Below are positions 33,432 to 41,737 of a stretch of DNA of 64,000 nt, piece after piece; within the stretch, counting starts at the first letter, position 1, and every line of letters starts with the position of its first letter. The notes under the pieces were generated by a model. That model did no database searches, was not told the DNA's origin, and saw only the letters and a list, made by a program, of their open reading frames with translations. Source of the stretch: DASWJZ01 sp038211615. Its GTDB lineage: Bacteria > Pseudomonadota > Alphaproteobacteria > Rhizobiales > Afifellaceae. Where the stretch lies: contig JBBQVL010000014.1 of the NCBI GenBank assembly GCA_038211615.1, forward strand, positions 1-64,000. The letters are read 5' to 3'. The position numbers were made by a program, and so were the translations under genes.

Positions 33432-35312
33432 TCAGTTCTCCAGCGCGCGAACCTCGGCGGTCATGCGGCGCAGCCGCTCGGAAAGGTCGCGCGTCATGTT
33501 GGCATAGATCGCCGTGATGATCTGCGGGTGCTCCCGGCCGAGCTCCTTGAGCTGCTCGACGGAGAAACCGTAGCAGACGACGCGCTCGTTCGCGACGACG
33601 TTCGCGGAACGATGCCCGCCGTCGATCACCGCCATTTCGCCGAAGGAAAGGCCCGGCCCGATCGAGGCAAGCCGGATGGACTTGCGCGAATCGCCGCCCG
33701 ACCCCGGAAGCTGGACCGAGACCGAGCCCCGCGCGATCACGAAGAATAGGTTCGCGGCGTCGCCCTCGCGGATCAGCACGTCGCCCGCCTCGAACATGAA
33801 CGAGCGGGCGAGCGCTTCGAGCTGCCGGATGTCGGCAATGGGCATGCCGCGGAAAAGGTCGAGCGACGCCAGCGAGAAGCGCGTGCTGTCGTAGGTCACG
33901 CCCGCCTCTGTGATCAGCCGGTTCTCGAACCATTCGAGCGCCGCGTCGCGATCGTCGAAGACATGTCCGGAGAGTTCCCCAAGCTCGGCCGCCAGCCCCT
34001 CGTGCAGCGCCTGCAGCGGACCGTCGGCCGTGAGGTGCGCGAAGGCGAGCGAGTGCTCCGAATCGCCGAAGCTCGCGGCGAGCCGCACCAGCAGCCGCTG
34101 CGACGCCTCGTCGACGGAAGGTACGCGTCGGAAGTCGAGGATCAGATGGTCGGCCTCGGCGGAAAGCTCGCCCAGCCGTCGGATCAGCCGCTCGGTGGAG
34201 CCGAAGAACAGCGGTCCCTGCACTTCGAGGATGCAGACGCGTCTGCCCGCTTCGTCGAGCACGCGACGCTCGACCGGATCGCGCACGCGCTTGGAGCGCA
34301 CTACGTCGGCGCGCAGCTCGCGGCGGATGACGGTGCGGGCGGTGATCTGAGTCTTGAAGATGTTGAGGCCGAACGTGTTGGCGATGTCGCGGCAGGCGGC
34401 GACGCCGCGCACGCTGTTGCCGTGCTCGTCGATCGGCGGCGAGAAGATCGCGACGCCCACCTGTCCGGGGATGACGCCCATGATCGAGCCGGCGACGCCG
34501 CTCTTTGCCGGGATGCCGACGTCATAGGACCATTGCCCCGCGTAATTGTACATGCCGCAGGAGTTCATCACGGTGAGCACGTCGGGGATGTATTCCTGCG
34601 CGATCGCGCGCTCGCCTGTCACCGGGTTGACGCCGTTGTTGGCGAGCGTCGCCGCCATGATGGCGAGATCGGTGGCCGTGACCTTGATCGCGCACTGGCG
34701 GAAATAGATGTCGAGGATGTCCTCCGGCGCCCGTCGGATCATCGCGCTGTTCAGCATCATGTAGGCGATGGCGCGGTTGCGGTGGCCGGTGGCCTTTTCC
34801 GACTCGAACACAGCCTGGTCGATCTCCAGCTGGCGTCCGGCGAAGCGCGAGAAGAGCGCCAGCATCGTTGCGACGCGCTCTTCCAGTGTCTTGCCCTTGA
34901 TCGTCTCGGCGATGGCGATGGCGCCGGCATTGACCATCGGGTTGAACGGCCGGTTGTGCACCTCGTCGAGCATGATGGAGTTGAAGGCCTCGCCGGTCGG
35001 CTCCACGCCGACGCGCTGCAGGATGGTCTCGCGCCCGTAGCGCTCCAGCGCGTAGCCGTAGACGAAGGCCTTCGACACCGACTGGATAGTGAACGGCACG
35101 TCGGCGTCGCCGGCCTTGTAGATCTTGCCGTCTACGGTCGCGATCGCCATGCCGCAGAGGTTCGGGTCAGCCTTGGCAAGCTCCGGGATATAGGAGGCGA
35201 CGGTCCCGCCGCCCCTGCGGCTGACGCGAAAGTGCAGGTCGTTCAGATAGTCCTGAATCGGATCGGCGAAGCTCCCGTTCGCCGCCGTCGCAACATCCGC
35301 CTGCGCCATCAA
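33432..35312 (-). CDS. glsA: Glutaminase with C-terminal STAS and cyclic-nucleotide-binding domains
   Basis: 626 aa, about twice the usual glutaminase. Residues 1-315 are a GlsA-type serine-fold glutaminase (L-Gln to Glu plus ammonia) with the S-x-x-K motif TIQSVSKAF at Ser78/Lys81 and NPMVNAGAIA. Residues ~345-450 resemble a STAS domain (VCILEVQGPLFFGSTERL; LILDFRRVPSVDEASQRLL). Residues ~480-600 form a cyclic nucleotide-binding domain (FEAGDVLIREGDAANLFFVIARGSVSV; GLSFGEMAVIDGG). This implies control by cNMP or a partner. Located beside rutR, where ammonia release fits nitrogen scavenging. Confidence 0.93.
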   Translation of the reverse strand: MMAQADVATAANGSFADPIQDYLNDLHFRVSRRGGGTVASYIPELAKADPNLCGMAIATVDGKIYKAGDADVPFTIQSVSKAFVYGYALERYGRETILQRVGVEPTGEAFNSIMLDEVHNRPFNPMVNAGAIAIAETIKGKTLEERVATMLALFSRFAGRQLEIDQAVFESEKATGHRNRAIAYMMLNSAMIRRAPEDILDIYFRQCAIKVTATDLAIMAATLANNGVNPVTGERAIAQEYIPDVLTVMNSCGMYNYAGQWSYDVGIPAKSGVAGSIMGVIPGQVGVAIFSPPIDEHGNSVRGVAACRDIANTFGLNIFKTQITARTVIRRELRADVVRSKRVRDPVERRVLDEAGRRVCILEVQGPLFFGSTERLIRRLGELSAEADHLILDFRRVPSVDEASQRLLVRLAASFGDSEHSLAFAHLTADGPLQALHEGLAAELGELSGHVFDDRDAALEWFENRLITEAGVTYDSTRFSLASLDLFRGMPIADIRQLEALARSFMFEAGDVLIREGDAANLFFVIARGSVSVQLPGSGGDSRKSIRLASIGPGLSFGEMAVIDGGHRSANVVANERVVCYGFSVEQLKELGREHPQIITAIYANMTRDLSERLRRMTAEVRALEN

Positions 35313-35431
35313 ACTCCCCCAAGCCCGTGTGCGGCCACTCTTCTACGACACGCGCCCGCGGCGCCATGCGGCTTTCTATACAAGACGCATGCCAGCGGCG
35401 TGGAGCGGCCAGCCGCCTCGGCTGCCGAAAG

Positions 35432-36070
35432 TCAGTGGCGCGGGCGGAGCCCTTCAAGCACCACGGCGATAACCGTCGCCCGGGCTTCCTTGAACCGCCG
35501 CGCCGGCGCTGCGTCATCGCCGAGCACCGCCTCCACCTGCACGTTGAAGTCGGCATAGTGCTGCGTCACGGCCCAGATCATCATGATCAGGTGGCGCGGA
35601 TCGATGGCGCGGATGCGTCCCTCGGCGATCCATGCCGCGATGACCGCTGCCTTGTCGTCCACAAGAGCTTTCAGCGGCCCCGCGAGGAATTCGCCGATCG
35701 CCGGCGCTCCGTGCAGGATCTCGTTGGCGAAGAGGCGCGAGGCCTCCGGCCGCGTGCGCGACATTTCGAGCTTTGCCGCGATGTAGCCTCCGATCTCGAC
35801 GATCGGATCGCCGGCCGGGTCGAGATCGCGCAACGGCCGCAGCCACTCCTCCAGCGTATCCTCCAGCACCGCGAGGTAGAACGCGTCCTTGGAGGGGAAG
35901 TAGTAGAGGAGGTTCGGCTTCGACAGGCCGGCCCGCTCGGCGATGCGGTCGATCGTCGAGCCGCGAAACCCGTGCGCGGAGAAGACCTGCAACGCCGCCT
36001 CGAGGATCGCGCGGCGGTTCTTCTTCTGGATGCGCGTCGCCTGCTTCGGAGGCGGCTCGGGTTTGTTCAT
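35432..36070 (-). CDS. rutR: RutR-like TetR-family regulator of pyrimidine use
   Basis: 212 aa. The N-terminal helix-turn-helix (AILEAALQVFSAHGFRGSTIDRIAERAGLSKPNLLYYFPSKDAFY) and the C-terminal stretch AIDPRHLIMMIWAVTQHYADFNVQVEAVLG match E. coli RutR closely. RutR senses uracil/thymine and represses or activates pyrimidine genes. The ATG at 36070 is used; an upstream extension would read through the operator-like palindrome. Divergent from the transaminase gene across a 148-bp gap holding a RutR-box-like site. Confidence 0.9.
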   Translation of the reverse strand: MNKPEPPPKQATRIQKKNRRAILEAALQVFSAHGFRGSTIDRIAERAGLSKPNLLYYFPSKDAFYLAVLEDTLEEWLRPLRDLDPAGDPIVEIGGYIAAKLEMSRTRPEASRLFANEILHGAPAIGEFLAGPLKALVDDKAAVIAAWIAEGRIRAIDPRHLIMMIWAVTQHYADFNVQVEAVLGDDAAPARRFKEARATVIAVVLEGLRPRH

Positions 36071-36123
36071 CCGCGACGTCAGATGGTTTTCGCCTTGACC
36101 GGTCGCGGAACGTAGCGTTGATT

Positions 36124-36139
36124 TTGACCAATCAGTCAA
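36124..36139 (+). promoter_or_regulatory. RutR-box-like palindrome
   Basis: TTGACCAATCAGTCAA is an imperfect palindrome, with 14 of 16 positions matching or neutral to the E. coli RutR consensus TTGACCAnnTGGTCAA. It lies between the divergent rutR and aptA genes, about 55 bp from the rutR start and 80 bp from the aptA start. A further half-like TTGACCGGTC is at 36095-36104. Confidence 0.6.
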
Positions 36140-36218
36140 GTTTGGCTTGAGGCGCGAAACCGGGTAAGGGACGCGCGGAAATCCTGACGCCGGAACGCGG
36201 CGGAAAGAGCATCGACCC

Positions 36219-37547
36219 ATGCAAAAGCCACTCGCCCCGATCACCAACAATCTCGAAGCCCACTGGATGCCGTTCACCGCGAACCGGCAGTTCAAGAAGA
36301 ACCCGCGCTTGCTCGTGCGCGCCAAGGGCATGCACTACTGGAGCCATGACGGCCGCCAGGTGCTGGACGGCACCTCGGGCCTCTGGTGCGTCAACGCGGG
36401 CCATGCCCGGCCCGAGATCGCGACAGCGGTGCATGACCAGCTTCTGGAGCTCGACTACGCGCCGGGATTCCAGATGGGACATCCGAAGGTGTTCGAGCTG
36501 GCGGCGCGCCTGACGGCGATGGCGCCGCAGGGCCTCGACCACGTGTTCTTCACCAATTCCGGTTCGGAGTCGGTGGAGACGGCGCTGAAGATCGCGCTCG
36601 CCTATCACAAGGTGAAGGGGGAGGGCGGCCGCACCCGGCTCATCGGGCGCGAGCGCGGCTATCACGGCGTCAATTTCGGCGGCGTCTCGGTCGGCGGCAT
36701 GGTCGGCAACAGGAAGCAGTTCGGGACGCTGCTCGCCGGCGTCGATCATCTGCGCCATACGCACGACCTTTCGAAGAACGCCTTCACGCGCGGCCTGCCC
36801 GAGCATGGCGCCGAGCTCGCCGACGATCTGGAACGCCTCGTCGGCCTGCATGACGCCTCGACGATCGCGGCCGTCATCGTCGAGCCGGTGGCGGGATCGG
36901 CGGGCGTGCTGCTCCCGCCGAAGGGCTACCTGCAGCGCCTGCGGCAGATCTGCGACAAGTACGGCATCCTGCTGATCTTCGACGAGGTCATCACCGGCTT
37001 CGGCCGGCTCGGAGCGGCCTTCGGCTCGGATTTCTTCGGGGTGGTCCCCGACATCATGACCACCGCCAAGGGCCTCACCAACGGCGTCATCCCAATGGGC
37101 GCGGTGTTCGTGAAGAAGAACATCTACGAGGCCTTCATGAACGGCCCCGAGCACGTGATCGAGTTCTTCCACGGCTACACGTACTCGGGCAATCCCGCCT
37201 CCTCGGCCGCGAGCCTCGCGACCCTCGACATCTATCAGCGCGAGGATCTGCTGACCCGGGCTTCGGAGGTGGCGAAGCACTTCGAGGATGCGCTCTTCAG
37301 CCTGAAGGGCCTGCCGCACGTCATCGACATCCGCGCCCTCGGCCTTGTCGGCGCGGTGGAGCTGGAGCCGATGCCCGACGCGCCGGCGAAGCGCGCCTTC
37401 ACGGCCTTCCTCAATGCCTACGAGGCGGGCTTCATGATCCGCACCACCGGCGACACCATCGCCATGTCGCCGCCGCTCATCATCGAGAAGCCGCAGATCG
37501 ACGAGCTGATCGGCAAGCTCGCCGGCGTCCTGAAGACGCTGCAGTAA
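36219..37547 (+). CDS. aptA: Omega-amino acid (beta-alanine):pyruvate aminotransferase
   Basis: 442 aa class III PLP aminotransferase. It moves the amino group of beta-alanine or 3-aminoisobutyrate to pyruvate, yielding malonate or methylmalonate semialdehyde. Visible motifs: FFTNSGSESVETALKIALAYH, the Asp of LIFDEVITGFGRLG, and the PLP Lys in TTAKGLTNGVIPMGAV. HWMPFTANRQFKKNPRLL near the start marks the omega-APT subgroup. It precedes mmsA, the next enzyme of the route. Confidence 0.93.
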   Translation: MQKPLAPITNNLEAHWMPFTANRQFKKNPRLLVRAKGMHYWSHDGRQVLDGTSGLWCVNAGHARPEIATAVHDQLLELDYAPGFQMGHPKVFELAARLTAMAPQGLDHVFFTNSGSESVETALKIALAYHKVKGEGGRTRLIGRERGYHGVNFGGVSVGGMVGNRKQFGTLLAGVDHLRHTHDLSKNAFTRGLPEHGAELADDLERLVGLHDASTIAAVIVEPVAGSAGVLLPPKGYLQRLRQICDKYGILLIFDEVITGFGRLGAAFGSDFFGVVPDIMTTAKGLTNGVIPMGAVFVKKNIYEAFMNGPEHVIEFFHGYTYSGNPASSAASLATLDIYQREDLLTRASEVAKHFEDALFSLKGLPHVIDIRALGLVGAVELEPMPDAPAKRAFTAFLNAYEAGFMIRTTGDTIAMSPPLIIEKPQIDELIGKLAGVLKTLQ

Positions 37548-37560
37548 ATGAACCGACGGC

Positions 37561-37661
37561 TGTCATCCTCGGACGCGCGAAGCGCGATCCGAGGACCCAG
37601 GGAAGGCGCATGGCGGTCCCTGGGTTCTCGGGTCTCCGCTTCGCTTCGCCCGAGAATGACG
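37561..37661. repeat. Family-2 palindromic intergenic repeat, variant
   Basis: About 100 bp, bounded by TGTCATCCTCGG and CGAGAATGACGG. It contains two internal stems: CGGACGCGCGAAGCGCGATCCG-type and CCGCTTCGCTTCG-type. The architecture (TGTCATCC ... GGATGACA ends, CCCAGGGA/TCCCTGGG centre) is shared with the repeats at 44823-44963 and 46516-46662. It sits between aptA and mmsA. Confidence 0.6.
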
Positions 37662-37701
37662 GCTGGCAAGGCCACCGGGGCGGCATAGCAGGCAGGGAAC
37701 A

Positions 37702-39198
37702 ATGGAGCGCATCGCAAACGCCATCAATGGCCGCGTCGAGCCTTCGGCATCAGGTCGCTTCGCGCCGGTCTTCAACCCGGCGACCGGCGAGCAGACGGCG
37801 GAGCTGGGCCTGTCGAGCGCGGCGGAAGTCGGCAAGGCCGTCGCCGCCGCCAGCGAAGCCGCGCCGGCCTGGGGACGCACGCCGCCGCTGAAGCGCGCGC
37901 GCTACATGTTCAAGTTCAAGGAGCTCTTGGACAAGCATGCCGACGACATCGCGCGCGCCATCAGCAAGGAGCACGGCAAGACCCACGCCGATGCGCTGGG
38001 AGAAGTGCAGCGCGGCATCGAGGTGGTGGAGTTCGCCTGTGGCATCCCGCATCTCCTGAAGGGCGAGTTCTCGCGCAATGTCGGTCCGGAGATCGACACG
38101 CATTCCGACCGCCAGCCGCTCGGCGTCTGCGCCGGCATCACGCCGTTCAACTTCCCCGCCATGGTGCCGCTCTGGATGCATCCGGTGGCGATCGCCTGCG
38201 GCAACACGTTCATCCTGAAGCCCTCGGAGCGCGATCCTTCCGCCCCGATGCTGGTCTTCGATCTCTTCAAGCAGGCAGGCTTTCCCGACGGCGTGCTGAA
38301 CGTCGTGCACGGCGACAAGGAGGCGGTGGACGCGATCCTCGACCATCCGGACATCAAGGCGGTGAGCTTCGTCGGGTCCACGCCGATCGCGCAGTACGTC
38401 TACACGCGCGGCACCGCGGCAGGTAAGCGCGTGCAGGCGCTGGGCGGCGCCAAGAACCACATGATCGTGCTTCCCGACGCCGACATGGACAAGGCCGCCG
38501 ACGCGCTGATGGGCGCCGGCTTCGGCTCCGCCGGCGAGCGCTGCATGGCGATCTCCGTCGCGGTGCCGGTCGGCGAGGAGACGGCGAACAGGCTGATCGA
38601 GACGCTCGCCCCAAAGGTGCGGGCGCTCAAGATCGGCCCGGCGACCGATCCCGACGCCGAGATGGGCCCGCTCGTCACCGAGCAGCATTTCAAGAAGGTG
38701 CTCGGCTACATCGACAAGGGCGTCTCCGAGGGCGCGGAGCTGGTCGTCGACGGCCGCGGCCTGAAGCTGCAGGGCTACGAGAAGGGCTTCTTCATGGGCG
38801 GCTCGCTCTTCGACCGCGTGACGCCAAAGATGACGATCTACAAGGAAGAGATTTTTGGGCCGGTGCTCTCGGTGCTGCGCTCGCCCTCCTACGAGCACGC
38901 CGTCGATCTCATCAACAAGCACGAGTACGGCAACGGCACCGCGATCTTCACGCGCGACGGCGACGCCGCGCGCGACTTCGCCGACCGCATCGAGGTCGGC
39001 ATGGTCGGCATCAACGTGCCGATCCCGGTCCCGGTCGCCTACCATTCCTTCGGCGGCTGGAAGCGTTCCCTGTTCGGCGACCATGCGGTCTACGGGCCGG
39101 AGGGGGTGCACTTCTACACGCGCCTGAAGACGGTCACGACGCGCTGGCCGGCAGGGATCGCGCACGGCGCGGTGTTCACCTTCCCCAGCATGCATTGA
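37702..39198 (+). CDS. mmsA: CoA-acylating methylmalonate-semialdehyde dehydrogenase
   Basis: 498 aa aldehyde dehydrogenase converting malonate or methylmalonate semialdehyde with CoA and NAD to acetyl-CoA or propionyl-CoA and CO2. The catalytic Cys is in GFGSAGERCMAISVAV; CAGITPFNFPAMVPLWMHPVA and GGAKNHMIVLPDADMD are family-specific. It catalyses the last step after aptA. GGCAGGGAACA precedes the ATG. Confidence 0.95.
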   Translation: MERIANAINGRVEPSASGRFAPVFNPATGEQTAELGLSSAAEVGKAVAAASEAAPAWGRTPPLKRARYMFKFKELLDKHADDIARAISKEHGKTHADALGEVQRGIEVVEFACGIPHLLKGEFSRNVGPEIDTHSDRQPLGVCAGITPFNFPAMVPLWMHPVAIACGNTFILKPSERDPSAPMLVFDLFKQAGFPDGVLNVVHGDKEAVDAILDHPDIKAVSFVGSTPIAQYVYTRGTAAGKRVQALGGAKNHMIVLPDADMDKAADALMGAGFGSAGERCMAISVAVPVGEETANRLIETLAPKVRALKIGPATDPDAEMGPLVTEQHFKKVLGYIDKGVSEGAELVVDGRGLKLQGYEKGFFMGGSLFDRVTPKMTIYKEEIFGPVLSVLRSPSYEHAVDLINKHEYGNGTAIFTRDGDAARDFADRIEVGMVGINVPIPVPVAYHSFGGWKRSLFGDHAVYGPEGVHFYTRLKTVTTRWPAGIAHGAVFTFPSMH

Positions 39199-39208
39199 GG
39201 CGTTGATC

Positions 39209-39508
39209 GTGAGCCGTCCGCCCGCAACCTCCGTCGCCCTGCTGGAGGACGCCAGGGTCAAGGTCACGCGCTTCGATTTCGTGCCCGGCGCGGAAACCGG
39301 CTGGCACCGGCATGCTCTGGACTATGTGATCGTGCCCATGACCCCGTGCCATTTTCTGCTCGAGGAACCTGGCGGGCACCGCAACGCCGACATGCAGGCC
39401 GGGGATGTCTACCGCCGCGATGCCGGCGTGGAGCACAACGTGATCAACGCCGGCACCGCGCCGATGTCCTTCATCGAAATCGAGCTGAAGCCTACGAATT
39501 CTCCCTGA
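39209..39508 (+). CDS. Small cupin-domain protein
   Basis: 99 aa single-domain cupin. Metal-type motif 1 is partly present as GAETGWHRHALDYVIVPM and motif 2 as GDVYRRDAGVEHNVINAG. The GTG at 39209 is preferred, with GAGG 8 nt upstream; the TTG at 39203 is too close to it. It follows mmsA by 10 bp and is probably co-transcribed. Function unknown; similar cupins recur in hydantoin/pyrimidine loci. Confidence 0.78.
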   Translation: MSRPPATSVALLEDARVKVTRFDFVPGAETGWHRHALDYVIVPMTPCHFLLEEPGGHRNADMQAGDVYRRDAGVEHNVINAGTAPMSFIEIELKPTNSP

Positions 39509-39549
39509 TGCGCGGGAGTGGGTTTAGACTTCTTGTGCCCTCGCGCAGG

Positions 39550-40035
39550 TCAGTCCCAAGCCAGCAGGCTCAGATTGTCGATGCGGCTGGTCCCGCCGTT
39601 CTGCGGGGTCACCTTGACCTGGATGCCGTGAATTCCTGCGGTGACGGATAAGGCCGTGACCACGGTGTGCGTGTCCAGCCCCGCCGTCGCGGTCGTCGCG
39701 CCAGCCGTGCTGCAGAACGCGTCATCCTGCTGGTTCGAAGGATAGATATAGAGGCCGTCCACAAGAATCCGGACCGTAGTGTACTGATCGGTCGTGCCGC
39801 TCGTCGAGCAAACCGCCGAAAATGAAATCATCACGGTTTCAGCTTTTGGTGCGGTGAAGCTTTCGATGTAGGGCCCGCCCACGGATCCGGTGCCGATCTT
39901 CACAAGGGCGGTCGTGGTGAACACCTGCGCCGCGCCATATCTTGCATTGAGAAGGTTCTTGGCGTTCGCCGACGTAACGAGCGTCGCCAGGGCGCATGCG
40001 CAGAACAGAAGTCTTCCGAGGTTCAGACCAGTCAT
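39550..40035 (-). CDS. Exported beta-rich protein of unknown function
   Basis: 161 aa with a signal peptide (MTGLNLGRLLFCACALATL, cleavage near SANAK). The mature ~135 residues are rich in Thr, Ser and Ala with strand-like patterns (TTVRILVDGLYIYPS; HTVVTALSVTAGIHGIQVKVTP), like a secreted jelly-roll or adhesin-type domain. Two Cys could form a disulfide. GGGGGGCAAA precedes the ATG. No family is recognised. It interrupts the otherwise plus-strand pyrimidine genes in the opposite direction. Confidence 0.6.
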   Translation of the reverse strand: MTGLNLGRLLFCACALATLVTSANAKNLLNARYGAAQVFTTTALVKIGTGSVGGPYIESFTAPKAETVMISFSAVCSTSGTTDQYTTVRILVDGLYIYPSNQQDDAFCSTAGATTATAGLDTHTVVTALSVTAGIHGIQVKVTPQNGGTSRIDNLSLLAWD

Positions 40036-40349
40036 TTTGCCCCCCAACACCGAATCGCAACTGGCCCGACTGAGCCGTTGCATCTGCAGCATTCCAAAAT
40101 GCTTTTCTTGACCGGAGCGCTCGGCAAGGCCGCGGATCCGATCGACCTGCTTTACCCAGGAATGGACGCGCCTTTTGATGGGACGAAACATACTGGACAA
40201 GTGGGCGCACTGCAAACGGCAGAAAACTGGGAACAGGCGATTAAGCCTCCCTCGCCGCCGTGCTACAGTTTTCCGGCAGCAGGGGACAGGCCGCGTCGCC
40301 GGTCTGTCCGCCGCAGCAAGGGATGGAACGACAATGAAAGAGGTTTCGA
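40036..40349. other. Gene-free interval before amaB
   Basis: 314 bp between the divergent exported protein gene and amaB. A TTGACCGGAG half-site resembling a RutR half-box lies at 40108-40117 but has no symmetric partner. Otherwise I see no gene, hairpin terminator or known element; it must hold both promoters. Confidence 0.35.
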
Positions 40350-41600
40350 GTGCCCGCACCCGGAAGCAACCTTAAGATCAACGGCGAGCGTCTCTGGGAT
40401 TCGCTCATGGAGATGGCCAAGATCGGCCCCGGCGTGAAGGGCGGAAACCGGCGCCTGACGCTGACCGATGTCGATCGTGAAGGCCGCGATCTCTTCAAGT
40501 CGTGGTGCGAGAAAGCCGGCGCCACGGTCGCGATCGACACGATGGGCAACATGTTCGCCCGCCGGGAGGGGACTGACCCGTCACTCCCGCCGGTGATGGT
40601 GGGCAGCCACCTCGACACGCAGCCGACCGGCGGCAAGTATGACGGCGTGCTGGGCGTGCTCTCGGGCCTTGAGATTTTGCGCACGCTGAACGACCTTGGC
40701 ATCAGGACCAGGCATCCGATCGAAGTGGTGAACTGGACCAATGAGGAAGGCTCGCGCTACGCGCCCGCCATGATCGCCTCCGGTGTCTTCGCCGGCGCCT
40801 ACACGCAGGAACACGCCTACAGGCTGAAGGACGCCGAAGGCAAGGAACTCGGCGAGGAGCTGAAGCGGATCGGCTATATGGGCAGTGAGCCGGTGGGAAA
40901 ACGGCCGCTCAAAGCCTTCTTCGAATACCACATCGAACAGGGCCCGATCCTTGAGGCGGAAAAAATCGACATCGGTGTCGTCACGCACGGGCAGGGCCAG
41001 CGCTGGTTCGACGTAAAAATCACCGGCTTCGAGAGCCATGCAGGCTCCACCCCGATGCCGCGCCGCCGCGATGCGCTGCTCGGCGCGGCGAAGCTCGTGC
41101 AGGCGGTGAATGAGATCGCGCTGAGGAACGCACCGAACGCCGTCGGCACGGTCGGCGTGCTGAAACCCTATCCGGGCTCCCGCAACGTCATCCCGGGCTC
41201 GGTGGAGATGACCATCGACTTCCGCCACCCGAACGACGCGACGTTGTCGTCGATGAAGGCGGATTTCACGGCGGCGGTCGAAAAAATCTGCGCCGACGCG
41301 AAGCTAACCTCCGAGGTGAAGGAGGTTTTCAACTACGCGCCCGTGGAATTCGACAAAAACTGCGTCGCCGCCGTCCGCCGCGCCGCCGAGCGCCTCGGCT
41401 ACTCGCACCGCGACATCGTTTCCGGCGCCGGGCACGATGCTTGCTACATAGCTCGCGTGGCCCCGACCTCGATGGTCTTCTGCCCCTGCGTCGATGGCAT
41501 CAGCCACAACGAGGACGAGAAGATCTATCCGGAATGGGCGTCAGCGGGCGCGGATGTGCTGTTCCACGCGGTGGTGGAGACGGCGGAGATCGTGGGTTGA
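40350..41600 (+). CDS. amaB: N-carbamoyl-beta-alanine amidohydrolase (Zn-dependent, M20 fold)
   Basis: 416 aa M20/HyuC-like hydrolase releasing ammonia and CO2 from N-carbamoyl-beta-alanine. Metal-binding segments: VGSHLDTQPTGGKYDGVLGVLSGLE, WTNEEGSRYAPAMIASGVFAG, EYHIEQGPILEAE, and ISHNEDE near the C-terminus. A GTG start follows AGAGG. The substrate could also be another N-carbamoyl or ureido acid, but the dihydropyrimidinase gene 1.7 kb away and the PreTA/transaminase genes support beta-ureidopropionase. Confidence 0.9.
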   Translation: MPAPGSNLKINGERLWDSLMEMAKIGPGVKGGNRRLTLTDVDREGRDLFKSWCEKAGATVAIDTMGNMFARREGTDPSLPPVMVGSHLDTQPTGGKYDGVLGVLSGLEILRTLNDLGIRTRHPIEVVNWTNEEGSRYAPAMIASGVFAGAYTQEHAYRLKDAEGKELGEELKRIGYMGSEPVGKRPLKAFFEYHIEQGPILEAEKIDIGVVTHGQGQRWFDVKITGFESHAGSTPMPRRRDALLGAAKLVQAVNEIALRNAPNAVGTVGVLKPYPGSRNVIPGSVEMTIDFRHPNDATLSSMKADFTAAVEKICADAKLTSEVKEVFNYAPVEFDKNCVAAVRRAAERLGYSHRDIVSGAGHDACYIARVAPTSMVFCPCVDGISHNEDEKIYPEWASAGADVLFHAVVETAEIVG

Positions 41601-41602
41601 GT

Positions 41603-41721
41603 TTTCCCTCCCCCCTTGCGGGGGAGGGCAGGGAGGGGGGATGGACGCTGCGGCGCCGTCGTCGCGTGGAGGCAGCGGGCTTCCCCTCTCCGTCTCTCCC
41701 CGCAAGGGGGAAGAGGGAGGG
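41603..41721. repeat. Inverted pair of family-1 palindromic repeats
   Basis: CCCTCCCCCCTTGCGGGGGAGGG (41605 onward) with a GGGAGGGGGG tail, and the inverted partner CTCTCCCCGCAAGGGGGAAGAGGG at about 41694-41717. It occupies the space between the converging amaB and APC permease genes and could act as a bidirectional terminator. Confidence 0.65.
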
Positions 41722-41737
41722 TGATCTCCTGGCCCGA

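Noticed and set aside
36095..36104. TTGACCGGTC as a second RutR operator
   Set aside because: It is a short partial palindrome without the 16-bp layout. Kept only as a remark beside the better site at 36124.
40078..40437. Open frame of 119 codons before amaB
   Set aside because: It overlaps the start of amaB out of frame, with no ribosome binding site or domain; codon pattern does not look coding.
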